Assembly (NCBI GenBank): GCA_030835085.1
Contig: JAUQWQ010000030.1
Location: 1-41,530, forward strand
Length of the DNA: 41,530 nt
From: Ignavibacteria bacterium
GTDB taxonomy: Bacteria; Bacteroidota; Ignavibacteria; Tepidaquicellales; OLB5
Reading direction: 5' to 3'
Shown here piece after piece: positions 24,516 through 33,875 of this stretch. Position 1 is the stretch's first letter. Every line of letters starts with the position of its first letter. A model generated the notes under the pieces. The model searched no databases, was not told the origin of the DNA, and saw nothing but the letters and a program-made list of their open reading frames with translations. The translations under genes were made by a program, and so were the position numbers.

Positions 24516-24953
24516 TTATTTAATTAACGGATTTTCGGCAGAAACTTTATTTTTCTTCTTATTCATCACCAGGTAATTCCAGCTCAATGCAAGTCCCTGG
24601 TCCATAGGATAAATTATCTGGTCATCTTCGGCATCAATTTTTACATTCACTTCCATCCCCTCCTGAACCTTCGGTGCACCCATTGGATAGACTTCCCACA
24701 CACATTTAGCGCGGTATGGTTCTTTATATGAATTAGAAACTTCAAGTGTGAATTCATATCCCTGGTATTGTCCCCCGCTTCCGGTTCCCCTTATACCTGC
24801 AGCATGCGCTCCTATGATAACAGCCTTACCTTTTTCAGCCCTGGCAATTCTTGCATCCCTTTCGGCAAGCATCTTGGCTCCGCTTTTTGAAGCATATATA
24901 AAGAACCCTATGATGGCTGCAAATACCCCGATAACTATTAGTACTTCTATCAT
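24516..24953 (-). CDS. Single-span membrane protein of unknown family (paralogue B)
   Basis: 145 residues with the layout of its neighbour: span at 1-20 (MIEVLIVIGVFAAIIGFFIY), basic helix (KMLAERDARIARAEKGKA), and a beta domain with GGQYQGYEFTLEVSNSY, VWEVYPMGAPKVQEGME, VNVKIDAEDDQIIYP and a final LSWNYLVM. About half the positions are identical to paralogue A by eye, with near identity in the VYPMGAPKVQ-GME core. It differs by a longer Lys-rich tail. It lies 18 bases after the AAA+ gene, so the three are probably one transcript. A membrane anchor or substrate for the ATPase is an attractive but untested role. Confidence 0.78.
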   Translation of the reverse strand: MIEVLIVIGVFAAIIGFFIYASKSGAKMLAERDARIARAEKGKAVIIGAHAAGIRGTGSGGQYQGYEFTLEVSNSYKEPYRAKCVWEVYPMGAPKVQEGMEVNVKIDAEDDQIIYPMDQGLALSWNYLVMNKKKNKVSAENPLIK

Positions 24954-24971
24954 ATCTTTAAATATTAATTT

Positions 24972-27584
24972 CTAAAATCCCATTCTTTTTTCTTCGTGGA
25001 TTTCTGTTGCCAGTTCCTGTACATCTTCAAGTTTAACTGTTCTGATCATTTCTGCGGTACGCTTATCCTTTGGCATTTCCGCTAACCTTAAATTCTGGTT
25101 CTTCACCGCTTCGCCAAGTGATTTCCTTATCTCGCGCGCATTCCCGAAAAATTTATCCCGTGAGCTGTGCAGTGAATGTATATGTTTTTTGAAATACTCC
25201 GATGCATCAGTGTCAAATTCAAGCTCCTGAGAGGTTAATATGACTTTTGCAATAGCAAACAATTCATCCGGCGAATAATCAGGGAAATTAAATTTCCTGT
25301 CGAAGCGTGATTTTAAACCCGGGTTCATTTTCAGGAAATTCTCCATTTCACCGGTATAACCGGCGCAGATAACAACAAACTCCCCGCGGTTATCTTCCAT
25401 TCGTTTAAGAATTATCTCAATTGCCTCTTTCCCGAAATCGTTATCACTTGAACCCATCAGTGAATACGCCTCATCAATGAAAAGCACACCACCCATTGCT
25501 GCATCTATTTTCTCTGCTGTCTTGATCGCTGTTTGCCCTATATATCCCGCAACAAGCTCTTCCCTGTCCACTTCAACCAAATGACCCCGTTCAAGAACTC
25601 CCAAAGCCCTGAATATCCTCGCCATGATCCGGGCAACTGTTGTTTTGCCCGTTCCCGGGTTTCCTGTAAATACTGAATGGAGTGAAAATGAGCGGGTTAC
25701 ATCTTTACCGATTTCCCTGTAATACCTGACAAGCTTAACCATTTCATGAACTTCACTTTTTAATTCCTGCAGTCCAACAAGTTTGTTAAGCTCTCCCAAA
25801 GAGTCACGCATCAGCTCTTCATCAGGAGGTATATCAACACTCTTATGCTGTTTCTTCCGGAATATCTCCTTGATATCATCCACTGTAACCACTGAAATTG
25901 CTTTTTCATCCAACGACTCCAGGCTGGTGTTTCCGCCCATTATACGCAGGCCAAGGTTCATTTTACCCTCATCCACAATTGAATTCACATACCTGGCATT
26001 ACCGAAAGTTCTGTCCCTATCCCTGTATGCCTCTACAAGCTTGGTATATAGAAATTCCTCAGCGTCTTTATCAAGATCAACATCAATTTGTTCCGCGTGG
26101 TAGTTACCTATTTGCAGCAGCTCAGTGGGTGAGTAATCCGGGAAATGGAAATTTCGGTTAAACCTTGATTTCAGACCGGGGTTAGATTCAATAAAATATT
26201 CCATCTCATCAGGATACCCTGCAACTATCACTGCAAGGTCACCGGGACCATCGCTCAATTCTTTAATAAGGATCTCTATAACTTCCTTCCCGTAATCTTT
26301 TTCAGTATCACCTTTTCTGGCAAGTGCATAGGCTTCATCAATAAAAAGAATTCCGCCTCTTGCTTTCTTTATGGCATCCTTAACCTTTGGACCTGTTTGC
26401 CCGATAAATTCACCTATCAGGTCCGCACGGTCAACCTCATGAACATGACCCTTGCTTAAAATTCCGAGATTTTTGTAGATCTTCCCAAGCATCAATGCAA
26501 CTTTTGTTTTCCCGGTGCCCGGGTTACCCGTAAAAACCGCATGAAGGTTTATTTTTTCGGAATCATCAAATCCTTTTTCTTTCCTCAGTTTTACAAATTT
26601 CAGGTAATCATACAGATCATTTATATCTTCTTTGATAGTAGCAAGGCCTATCATTTCATTGATCTCTTTCATTATTTCCGCTTCGGTCAGCTCTTTTGCC
26701 TGTTCCTGCTTTCCGTCTGTTCCTAATAGCGGTATGCTCTGTCCGGGCAGGTAAAATTTCCCTGCATCAGGATCTGTTTCTTCTTCTGCAGCAAATTTAA
26801 CGTATACTGTACCAAGCAACTGTTCAAGTAATACTACTTCTATAATATATTCACCGTCATACCAGCTTCCGGCTTCCCTGCTGCCCCAGCCCCTTGCAAA
26901 ACGGATAAGTTTCATGTTATTGTTATAGGTATAATAGTCCCTTATTTCAGCAATATTATCACCCACTTTACTTCTTATTCTGATAAAGAACTCACCCTGC
27001 CATGCTGCTTTTCCGAATTGCAGATTTTCACCTTCAATCTCTATCCACATGTATCTTGCTTTTACTGCATTAAAAACTTTAAGGTAATTTCTCTGTCCGT
27101 ACGGAGTATCTTCAAACGGTCCTTCATATAATTTAATTGAGCTCAAACTGAAATACGGATTACTTTCCTGCGTTACTTCACCTTCATCCAGCATATGAAA
27201 ATTTGCGGTTCCAAGCAATACGCCGTCAGCCCAGGCTTCCCAACGGTATGAACCCTTTGTCCAGTAAACGCCGGGATCTGCCTTACCCCATGAATACCTG
27301 ATGTACGCTGTATCTTCTGAGCGTATGATTGTCTGCGTAACCGGTTTATCGCAAAGTGAATAATTATTCACATCAAATGCTTTGAAGTTAACAGTTATCT
27401 GCCAGTCTGATTCATCAAATTTGAGATTGTTCAATGCAAGCTCAACATAAATGTATTTTATTGATTTTACGTTAAATACCTGGCGGTATTTTTTCTGAGA
27501 ACCGTAAAGCCATTCATTGCTTCCGTGTACCTTTAATGATTTGAATTTGTAATTTTTAGCGGGAATAGTGTTATTCTGTACCAT
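24972..27584 (-). CDS. Double CbbX/SpoVK-type AAA+ ATPase with duplicated all-beta N-terminal domain
   Basis: 870 residues, no signal peptide. Residues 12-265 consist of two copies of an all-beta domain: copy 1 has [25 protein letters not shown] and [10 protein letters not shown]; copy 2 has [26 protein letters not shown] and [10 protein letters not shown]. Two AAA+ modules of the CbbX/SpoVK clade follow. Walker A GNPGTGKT is at 353-360 and 641-648. Walker B is within [10 protein letters not shown] (412-421) and [10 protein letters not shown] (700-709). SRFNR and SRFDR (473-477, 759-763) are likely arginine fingers. Both ATPase sites look intact. The clade includes the Rubisco remodeller CbbX and EccA, so protein remodelling is the likely activity; the substrate is unknown. 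No Rubisco or secretion genes are nearby. It leads an operon with two paralogous membrane proteins. Confidence 0.9.
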   Translation of the reverse strand: MVQNNTIPAKNYKFKSLKVHGSNEWLYGSQKKYRQVFNVKSIKYIYVELALNNLKFDESDWQITVNFKAFDVNNYSLCDKPVTQTIIRSEDTAYIRYSWGKADPGVYWTKGSYRWEAWADGVLLGTANFHMLDEGEVTQESNPYFSLSSIKLYEGPFEDTPYGQRNYLKVFNAVKARYMWIEIEGENLQFGKAAWQGEFFIRIRSKVGDNIAEIRDYYTYNNNMKLIRFARGWGSREAGSWYDGEYIIEVVLLEQLLGTVYVKFAAEEETDPDAGKFYLPGQSIPLLGTDGKQEQAKELTEAEIMKEINEMIGLATIKEDINDLYDYLKFVKLRKEKGFDDSEKINLHAVFTGNPGTGKTKVALMLGKIYKNLGILSKGHVHEVDRADLIGEFIGQTGPKVKDAIKKARGGILFIDEAYALARKGDTEKDYGKEVIEILIKELSDGPGDLAVIVAGYPDEMEYFIESNPGLKSRFNRNFHFPDYSPTELLQIGNYHAEQIDVDLDKDAEEFLYTKLVEAYRDRDRTFGNARYVNSIVDEGKMNLGLRIMGGNTSLESLDEKAISVVTVDDIKEIFRKKQHKSVDIPPDEELMRDSLGELNKLVGLQELKSEVHEMVKLVRYYREIGKDVTRSFSLHSVFTGNPGTGKTTVARIMARIFRALGVLERGHLVEVDREELVAGYIGQTAIKTAEKIDAAMGGVLFIDEAYSLMGSSDNDFGKEAIEIILKRMEDNRGEFVVICAGYTGEMENFLKMNPGLKSRFDRKFNFPDYSPDELFAIAKVILTSQELEFDTDASEYFKKHIHSLHSSRDKFFGNAREIRKSLGEAVKNQNLRLAEMPKDKRTAEMIRTVKLEDVQELATEIHEEKRMGF

Positions 27585-27650
27585 ATTTTACAATCATAAA
27601 CTTATGTTATTTTAATTTCAATGTAAAACAAAAATTGAAATAAAATAAAA

Positions 27651-27672
27651 AAGGCGCTTAATTAAGCGCCTT
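27651..27672 (-). terminator. Intrinsic terminator after the M61 peptidase gene
   Basis: Perfect palindrome AAGGCGCTTAATTAAGCGCCTT followed on the minus strand by a T-rich run (27650 downward). It separates the peptidase gene from the AAA+ operon. The short space between 27585 and 27650 should hold the AAA+ promoter; only a weak TAAGTTTA -7-like match is seen. Confidence 0.85.
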
Positions 27673-27693
27673 TGGAGCTGATATTCAAAAATT

Positions 27694-29562
27694 TTACTGA
27701 TTAATCCAGGCTTTTCTTATCATTAACTGCTCAGCAGTAGGTGTATTCACAGGTTTTACTACAAATTGCTCTTCTTTATCTACAAGATATGTTTCAGTTT
27801 TCAGTACTTTTTTTACCAGGCTGGCTCCGTTACTCTTCCTCATTACTGTTACTTCTACTTCATCTCCCGGTTTTACACTGTTCTCAAAATCCCGGCTTAC
27901 GAATCTTAGGTTATGAGCATTTACTTCTTTTCCGTTCACCGCAATTACCCTGTCACCAATTTTGAGTCCCAGCTCTTTGCCGAAATCATAAACTTCCACT
28001 ACCTCAAGCGAGCCACCTTCACCAAACTCCAAAGCAGCCCCGATCATCGCAGGAACTTTTGTTTTTACTTTATCAAAATATTCATAACCTGCATATTCCA
28101 GGAATTGTCTGTAAGGAATCTTATTGCTTCCTTCTACATATAACCTGAAAAATTCCCTTATTTCGGGGTACGTCATTTCTGTAATGATATCAAACAGCTC
28201 TTCATCTTTAAATGATCTTTCAGGTCCGAATTTTTTACCCAGTTCAGATTTCAGGTTCTGTAATCCGTATTTACCATCAGAAAGCTTAAGCAAATAAAGG
28301 TCCAAACACATATTTATCAAAGCACCCTTTTGATAAACATTTATATATTGAGATTTATACTTATCCAGCGCTCCCTTGCTTAACTCCGTAAACGGAAGCG
28401 TATCATTCAGATACAGCATCGAAAAATACATCTTCTGCTGAAGCTTGTTAAAGTATTGTTCGGGAGTAATAACTCCATGTTTAACCTGTGCATGAATTGA
28501 GTAATATTCTGTTGAGCCTTCGTACAGCCAGAGGTGTTTGCTCATAACAGGGTTTATGAAATCAAAATTACCCACTTCTTCGGAGTGAATGCCAAGCGGA
28601 GTTACAATATGAAAAAATTCATGTGAAACCACATCCCTGAACGGCTGTATGAATTCATCATTGGAAACTTCCGGGTAACAAAAAGTTGTAGATTTGAAAT
28701 GCTCAAGAGCGCCTGCAGCATTTGATTTGAACCCGCCATCCGAAAGGTACACAAGTACCGAATATTTCTCCGTAGGAAGCTCGCCTCCAAGATACTCACC
28801 CTGAGCTTTGAATAACTCAGTAGTATGTTCTGCAAGATAAGATGATGTGATCTTTTTGTTTGGCGAGTATACTGATAAAAGCACTTTTGTGTTATTTACC
28901 ATTACCGATGCTGTATCAGGAACTGAGTACATCATCGGGTTATCATGAAGGTCAAAATAGTTTACAGGATTATAATAGTCTGTATTTCCGATTGTTGAAT
29001 TTAATGGCATTGAAGTTGCACCGTAAAACCCTTCGGGCTTTGTTATTGAAACAGTGTATGGCAGATCTTTGCAGCCTTCAAAATATCCTATTAATGTATA
29101 ATTGTTCAGCATAAAAACCTTACCTGAATCTATGCAGGTACCGGTAGGTTCAAATACTACCGGGAGACTTTCAGAATTATATGTATCTTCAACGCGGTAA
29201 ATGATCTTTTCCAGCCTGTCCGCTCCTGATATTTCCCATACATTGGTATCTATCCTGTTAACTGATAATAGTTTACCTTCACGGTCAATTGCACTGAAAT
29301 CAGTTACAAATCTTCCGAAATTGTTAATAACATATGTTCCGGGAACTATCTTTGGCATAAAGTATCTTACCGTTGATGAATTGATAGGCGGCGGCTGAAC
29401 TTCTACCATTAATTTATGGTCTGAAGTAGCCTTGGCCAGGTCAATATTCGCTATAGTCCGAAGGTCATCTCCTGCAGTAATCACATCAGTCTGTGCATAC
29501 ACAATCTTTAACATAGAAATGAATAAAACAGCAATAAAAGTAATATTTTTGATACTTTTCAT
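27694..29562 (-). CDS. Secreted M61-family metallopeptidase with PDZ domain
   Basis: Zinc aminopeptidase-like protein of the glycyl aminopeptidase (M61) family, exported to the periplasm. From the chosen start it has 622 residues. It has a signal peptide MKSIKNITFIAVLFISMLKIVYAQ, an N-terminal beta domain with the family's YFMPKIVPGTYVINNFGRFV, the zinc site HEFFH (about 314-318) with the third ligand in WLYEGSTEYY (Glu about 348), and a C-terminal PDZ domain with LGLKIGDRVIAVNGKEV. The ATG at 29562 is preferred because a TTG 45 bases earlier would precede the signal peptide and overlap the neighbouring terminator. Confidence 0.9.
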   Translation of the reverse strand: MKSIKNITFIAVLFISMLKIVYAQTDVITAGDDLRTIANIDLAKATSDHKLMVEVQPPPINSSTVRYFMPKIVPGTYVINNFGRFVTDFSAIDREGKLLSVNRIDTNVWEISGADRLEKIIYRVEDTYNSESLPVVFEPTGTCIDSGKVFMLNNYTLIGYFEGCKDLPYTVSITKPEGFYGATSMPLNSTIGNTDYYNPVNYFDLHDNPMMYSVPDTASVMVNNTKVLLSVYSPNKKITSSYLAEHTTELFKAQGEYLGGELPTEKYSVLVYLSDGGFKSNAAGALEHFKSTTFCYPEVSNDEFIQPFRDVVSHEFFHIVTPLGIHSEEVGNFDFINPVMSKHLWLYEGSTEYYSIHAQVKHGVITPEQYFNKLQQKMYFSMLYLNDTLPFTELSKGALDKYKSQYINVYQKGALINMCLDLYLLKLSDGKYGLQNLKSELGKKFGPERSFKDEELFDIITEMTYPEIREFFRLYVEGSNKIPYRQFLEYAGYEYFDKVKTKVPAMIGAALEFGEGGSLEVVEVYDFGKELGLKIGDRVIAVNGKEVNAHNLRFVSRDFENSVKPGDEVEVTVMRKSNGASLVKKVLKTETYLVDKEEQFVVKPVNTPTAEQLMIRKAWINQ

Positions 29563-29605
29563 TAGAATTTGAATTAAATTATTCCGGTATTTATGTATTA
29601 GATGC

Positions 29606-29634
29606 AAAAAACCCTCCTGTGGTTTCAGGAGGGT
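29606..29634 (-). terminator. Intrinsic terminator after the pit gene
   Basis: ACCCTCCTG (29611-29619) and CAGGAGGGT (29626-29634), six-base loop, followed on the minus strand by a T run (29610-29606). Ends the DUF47-pit operon. Confidence 0.88.
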
Positions 29635-29666
29635 CTCAAAAAAAAATACAAAAAATTAATTATATT

Positions 29667-30653
29667 TCATAAAAACAGGCTGAGAGCATAATAACACAAT
29701 GCACCAACCAGACCAGACAGAGGAATTGTAAGTACCCATGCCCAAACAATTTTCCCGGCAACTCCCCATTTAACTGCAGAAAGTCTTTTAACGCTCCCTA
29801 CCCCTAAAATCGAACCTGTGATAGTTTGTGTAGTGCTTACAGGTATACCGAACATAGCAGTCATAAGAAGTGTTGTTGCCCCTGAAAACTCTGCACAGAA
29901 TCCGCCAATTGGCTTCAGTTTGGTTATTTTCATTCCCATTGTTTTTACTATTCGCCAGCCGCCGAACATTGTACCAAGTCCGATGGCAAGATGACATGAC
30001 ATTACCACCCAAACCGGTACATAAAATTCATCCTGGAATTTTGCAGCAACAAGTACTGAAACAATAATTCCCATGGTCTTTTGCGCATCATTGGAGCCGT
30101 GCCCGAAACTGTAAAAAGCCGCAGATACAAGCTGCAGTTTTCTGAAAACGCTGTCAACTGCCCTGGGCTTTTTATTTTTAACTATCCAGCTTGTTACAAG
30201 CATGTTAATCAGTCCAAGTATAAAGCCCATTACCGGAGCAAGGAAAATGAACAATACAACTTTTTCAAATCCGACCCATATAATTACATCCCAACCGAGC
30301 TTTGCAATTGCTGCACCTCCGTATCCGCCAATTAATGCATGAGAAGAACTGACAGGTATCCCGTAATACCATGTGAAGATATTCCAGAATATAGCTCCAA
30401 GCAGCCCTGCAAGTATAATATAAATATCAACATTATCCAGCTTTACAAGTCCGCTGCCAACTGTTTTGGCTACAGCTTCGCCAAATGCAAATGCTGCAGC
30501 AAAATTAAAAAAAGCTGCGAACATAACAGCTTTTTGCGGAGACAGCACTCCGGTAGATACTATTGTGGCAATTGAATTCGCCGAATCATGAAAACCGTTC
30601 AAAAAATCAAACACTAAAGCAATGATTATTACAACCAGTACCAGTTCAAACAT
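29667..30653 (-). CDS. pit: PiT-family inorganic phosphate transporter
   Basis: Low-affinity, ion-coupled phosphate permease in the inner membrane. In 328 residues about nine or ten spans and both inverted family signatures are visible: GFHDSANSIATIV near the N-terminus and GHGSNDAQKTMGI in the second half, along with GIPVSSSHALIGG and GIPVSTTQTITGS. It lies three bases after the DUF47 gene, the classic pairing. Located next to the Pst operon and under a PHO-box-like repeat. Confidence 0.95.
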   Translation of the reverse strand: MFELVLVVIIIALVFDFLNGFHDSANSIATIVSTGVLSPQKAVMFAAFFNFAAAFAFGEAVAKTVGSGLVKLDNVDIYIILAGLLGAIFWNIFTWYYGIPVSSSHALIGGYGGAAIAKLGWDVIIWVGFEKVVLFIFLAPVMGFILGLINMLVTSWIVKNKKPRAVDSVFRKLQLVSAAFYSFGHGSNDAQKTMGIIVSVLVAAKFQDEFYVPVWVVMSCHLAIGLGTMFGGWRIVKTMGMKITKLKPIGGFCAEFSGATTLLMTAMFGIPVSTTQTITGSILGVGSVKRLSAVKWGVAGKIVWAWVLTIPLSGLVGALCYYALSLFL

Positions 30654-30656
30654 ACC

Positions 30657-31274
30657 TTACATATTCTTAATTAATATTCCTTCTATTACAGTTGCGGCAT
30701 TCTGGCATTTATCTACTGCCCGCTCAATTATCTCGAGTATTTCTTTTTTCTTTATGAGCTCAACGATATCCTTTTCATTTTCAAACAGGTCAAGAAGTGC
30801 ATCTTTAAAAACAATATCGCCTTCAGTTTCCAGTGTTTTAACCTGTACAATTTTATCAGGCGTCATCTTCGGGTTCTGCAGATTTTTTACCACATCGAAG
30901 AGAACATCAGTCTGTATTAAAAGAATATCTGTCATTTGCGGACCGAACTGTAAAGGGGTTTTGAGTTTATACATATTCAGTCTTGATGCGATGGTATCAA
31001 TTGTATCCACAATATCATCCAGTGAATTCACAAGCGAGAAAATATCTTCCCGGTCTATCGGGGTTATGAATGTATCGTTCAGGTCACTGATTACCTGGTG
31101 AGTCAGATCATCGCACCTGTTTTCTATGAAATGAATTTTGCTTGAATAATCAGAAAAGTTCTCATGTTTATCCATCATTTCATCAAGCATCTTTGCCGCA
31201 TCCAGAACAGACTCAGCCAGCTCGATAAGAATATCAAAAAATTTATTTTGTTTAGGCAAGAATCTTTTAAACAT
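30657..31274 (-). CDS. DUF47/PhoU-like regulator of phosphate transport
   Basis: 205-residue all-helical PhoU-like protein. FITPIDREDIFSLVNSLDDIVDTID is the DUF47 signature, including the acidic E/D-x-x-x-D metal-binding helix. DUF47 proteins generally accompany PiT transporters and are thought to modulate them. It is the first gene of the two-gene operon with pit, and a set of TTAACA-like repeats sits 65 bases upstream. Confidence 0.92.
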   Translation of the reverse strand: MFKRFLPKQNKFFDILIELAESVLDAAKMLDEMMDKHENFSDYSSKIHFIENRCDDLTHQVISDLNDTFITPIDREDIFSLVNSLDDIVDTIDTIASRLNMYKLKTPLQFGPQMTDILLIQTDVLFDVVKNLQNPKMTPDKIVQVKTLETEGDIVFKDALLDLFENEKDIVELIKKKEILEIIERAVDKCQNAATVIEGILIKNM

Positions 31275-31338
31275 AAACGTTCAGATTTACAATTTTTTTA
31301 TAAAAAATCGTTAAAATTTGTTAAATTATCGATTTTTT

Positions 31339-31366
31339 CGTTAGATTTTGGTTAGTATAATGTTAA
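31339..31366 (-). promoter_or_regulatory. PHO-box-like repeats upstream of DUF47-pit
   Basis: On the minus strand TTAACA (31366-31361), CTAACC (31355-31350) and CTAACG (31344-31339) at exact 11-base spacing. Two further copies at 31324-31319 (TTAACA) and 31314-31309 (TTAACG) are spaced by 10. The arrangement TTAACA-N5 repeated matches the known PhoP-binding pattern of Bacillus-type PHO boxes. Confidence 0.6.
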
Positions 31367-31460
31367 AATTATATAAAGAACTTGAAAAACATAACCAAAA
31401 AAAATTGAATATTTTTTATTATTTTATTAGTAAAGGATTTAGCAGTATATATTAATGAAA

Positions 31461-31481
31461 AAAGAGGGGGTTACCCTCTTT
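31461..31481 (-). terminator. Intrinsic terminator of the pst-phoU operon
   Basis: AAAGAGGG (31461-31468) and CCCTCTTT (31474-31481), five-base loop; on the minus strand the stem runs into TTTTTT. Lies 26 bases after the phoU stop. Confidence 0.85.
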
Positions 31482-31506
31482 GTTCACTGGTTACACTAAA
31501 ACAAAA

Positions 31507-32196
31507 TTATGCTTTTTCAGGAGTATCTTCAGGGTTAAAATCTTCTGACTGATGTCTGATAATCTCTCCGCTGCATAAGTAAACCACGTCTTCAGCAATG
31601 TTTGTTGCAGAATCAGCTATGCGCTCAAGGTTTTTTGAAATGGAACGGATACTGAAATATTCTTTTGTATGCTTGGGGTCTTTTTCAATGGCATTCATAG
31701 TTCTTTTCAGCATTTGTTTGGTCAGGTCATCAACTTCATCATCTGCTGCCAGCACTTCGCGCGCAAGAGCAACATCTGTATTTACAAGTGCATCAAGACT
31801 TTTTTTAACCATAATCTGAACTTTTTCACTGGCACCACGGAAATCTGTAATCAGATCAAGTTTTTCTTTTTTCGAGAGATATCTTGCGCGCTTGGCAATA
31901 TTTGCAGCAAGGTCGCCCATTCTTTCAAGATCGTTGTTCATTTTAAGAACAGCTATTACAAATCTCAGCTCTTTGGCAACAGGCTGGTACAATGCAAGTA
32001 TTTTCAGGCATTCTTCTTCTATCAGAATTTCAAGTGAATCCACTTCACGGTCACGCGCTACTACCTCATCAGCAAGCTCAGTATCACGCCTTTCAAGCGA
32101 TAGCATCGAACGCTGTATCTGTTCTTCTACTATAGCACCAAGGCTCAGTATCAGCTTTTTTAAATTTTCAATTTCTCTTTGCCAGTAATGTAACAT
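31507..32196 (-). CDS. phoU: PhoU phosphate-signalling protein
   Basis: 229-residue protein of two three-helix bundles, the PhoU fold, with the two family metal-binding helices visible (RMGDLAANIAKRA and RIADSATNIAEDVVYL). It links PstSCAB to the PhoR kinase and represses the regulon when phosphate is plentiful. It is 16 bases after pstB and the last gene before the terminator. Confidence 0.95.
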   Translation of the reverse strand: MLHYWQREIENLKKLILSLGAIVEEQIQRSMLSLERRDTELADEVVARDREVDSLEILIEEECLKILALYQPVAKELRFVIAVLKMNNDLERMGDLAANIAKRARYLSKKEKLDLITDFRGASEKVQIMVKKSLDALVNTDVALAREVLAADDEVDDLTKQMLKRTMNAIEKDPKHTKEYFSIRSISKNLERIADSATNIAEDVVYLCSGEIIRHQSEDFNPEDTPEKA

Positions 32197-32212
32197 TATT
32201 TATTTCTGCTTT

Positions 32213-32989
32213 CTAACCAAACCTGCCGGTTATATAATCTTCTGTTTGTTTTTGATTGGGTTTTGTAAATATTTGCCCGGTAGCTCCAAATTCGATCAGC
32301 TTACCTTCGTAAAAAAATGCAGTGTAATCCGATACTCTGCCTGCCTGCTGCATATTGTTCGTAACAATAATTATAGTATAATCCTTCTTCAGTTCGTTCA
32401 CCAGGTCTTCAATCTTCAGGGTTGATTTCGGGTCAAGTGCAGATGCAGGCTCATCCATAAGTACAACCTCCGGATTTATAGCAAGCGCTCTAGCGATACA
32501 AAGCCTTTGCTGCTGCCCCCCGGATAGCCCCATTGCGCTTTTATCTAGCCTGTCTTTTACTTCATCCCATAACGCTGATTTTATCAGGCATGATTCAACA
32601 ATTTCCATCAGCTGGTTCTTATCTTTTACACCGTGCAGTCTTGGACCGTATGCAATGTTATCAAATATCGATTTAGGGAAGGGGTTTGATTTCTGGAATA
32701 TCATTCCCACTTTTTTCCTTAATGCAACAACATCCGTCATAGGGTTATAAATATCGCTGCCGTCTATAAGTACTTTTCCTTCAATTCTTGTACCGTCTAT
32801 TATATCGTTCATCCTGTTAAGGGTTCTCAGGAAGGTTGATTTGCCGCAGCCTGAAGGTCCGATGAATGCGGTAACCTTCTTTTCGGCAATATCCATATTG
32901 ATATCAAACAATGCCTGCACATTGCCGTAGTAAAAATTCATATTTTCTACATGCACCTTATTATTATTATCAGTCAGTATTTCGCTCAT
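32213..32989 (-). CDS. pstB: Phosphate ABC transporter ATP-binding protein
   Basis: 258-residue ABC ATPase: Walker [11 protein letters not shown]-loop [18 protein letters not shown] (the NPFP and FDNIAYGPR segments are typical of PstB), signature LSGGQQQR, Walker [14 protein letters not shown]. It energises high-affinity phosphate uptake through PstC/PstA. Confidence 0.97.
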   Translation of the reverse strand: MSEILTDNNNKVHVENMNFYYGNVQALFDINMDIAEKKVTAFIGPSGCGKSTFLRTLNRMNDIIDGTRIEGKVLIDGSDIYNPMTDVVALRKKVGMIFQKSNPFPKSIFDNIAYGPRLHGVKDKNQLMEIVESCLIKSALWDEVKDRLDKSAMGLSGGQQQRLCIARALAINPEVVLMDEPASALDPKSTLKIEDLVNELKKDYTIIIVTNNMQQAGRVSDYTAFFYEGKLIEFGATGQIFTKPNQKQTEDYITGRFG

Positions 32990-33020
32990 ATCACGGTTCC
33001 GTCAGCAAAAAGTTCAGTTT

Positions 33021-33875
33021 TTACCATTTATATTTTTTTCTAACTTTTATCCTTAAAATTATAGCAACAAAATTTAATCCGATAACTAAAAATAAAAGCA
33101 CCAGTGCAGTTCCGTACTGCATTGGAAGTATTTTCTGCGCTTCCGGGTGCTGAGTTGCAAGTATGTATAAGTGATACGGTAAAGCCATTACCTGGTCGTA
33201 TACAGAGCTTGGCAGCTCCGGCAAAAAGAATGCGGCCGCTGTCAGCAGGATCGGAGCGGTTTCGCCAGCCGCCCTGCCGATACCAAGAATTGCTCCGGTT
33301 AACATACCTGGAAGCGCATAAGGCAGCACATTTTTATAAATGGTTTCCCATTTTGTTGCGCCCAAAGCAAGACTTCCTTCTCTCATATATTTGGGTACTG
33401 CTTTTAACGCTTCTTCACTGGCAACAATTATAGTTGGCAGTATCATGCAGGCCAGCGTTAAGCTTCCGGCCAGAATAGACGCGCCGAAATCAAGTGCAAC
33501 CACAAACAAACCAAGGCCAAAGAGACCGAAAACGATGGATGGTACCCCTGCAAGAGTCACAATTGCCATTCTTATGGTTTGAGTGAATTTTGACTGCCTT
33601 GCATACTCAGTCAAATATATCGCGCTGAACATTCCGAGAGGCAAAGCAACTACTATTGTCCCTATAACCAAGAAGAGAGTTCCAAGTATCGCGGGAAAAA
33701 TCCCGCCTTCAGCACCGCTTTTTTCAGGGTCACCGGTTATAAACTCCCATGAAATTGCCGGCAGACCGTGTATCAGAATATCGATCAGGATGTAAGCAAT
33801 AAAGACCACAACAAGGTATGTTATACCCCGCATCAGCCAATATATTACTTTTTCCCCGGTTCGTTTGCTGTTCAT
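33021..33875 (-). CDS. pstA: Phosphate ABC transporter permease PstA
   Basis: 284 residues, six predicted spans, with the inner-membrane ABC permease EAA-type loop (MREGSLALGATKWETIYKNVLPYALPGMLTG) and the family IGRAAGETAPIL motif. Its ATG overlaps the pstC stop (TAATG), so the two permeases are translationally coupled. Confidence 0.96.
   Translation of the reverse strand: MNSKRTGEKVIYWLMRGITYLVVVFIAYILIDILIHGLPAISWEFITGDPEKSGAEGGIFPAILGTLFLVIGTIVVALPLGMFSAIYLTEYARQSKFTQTIRMAIVTLAGVPSIVFGLFGLGLFVVALDFGASILAGSLTLACMILPTIIVASEEALKAVPKYMREGSLALGATKWETIYKNVLPYALPGMLTGAILGIGRAAGETAPILLTAAAFFLPELPSSVYDQVMALPYHLYILATQHPEAQKILPMQYGTALVLLFLVIGLNFVAIILRIKVRKKYKW

Noticed and set aside
24972-27584. 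AAA+ gene as a Rubisco activase (CbbX) or type VII secretion EccA
   Set aside because: Two AAA+ modules, a different N-terminus, and no Rubisco or ESX genes in the window.
29563-29607. Longer N-terminus for the M61 peptidase from a TTG at 29607
   Set aside because: It would put 15 residues before a clean signal peptide and overlap the terminator of the upstream operon.
18885-29640. Region as a mobile island next to tRNA-Glu
   Set aside because: No integrase, transposase or repeated tRNA 3' end was found; composition looks like the rest of the window.
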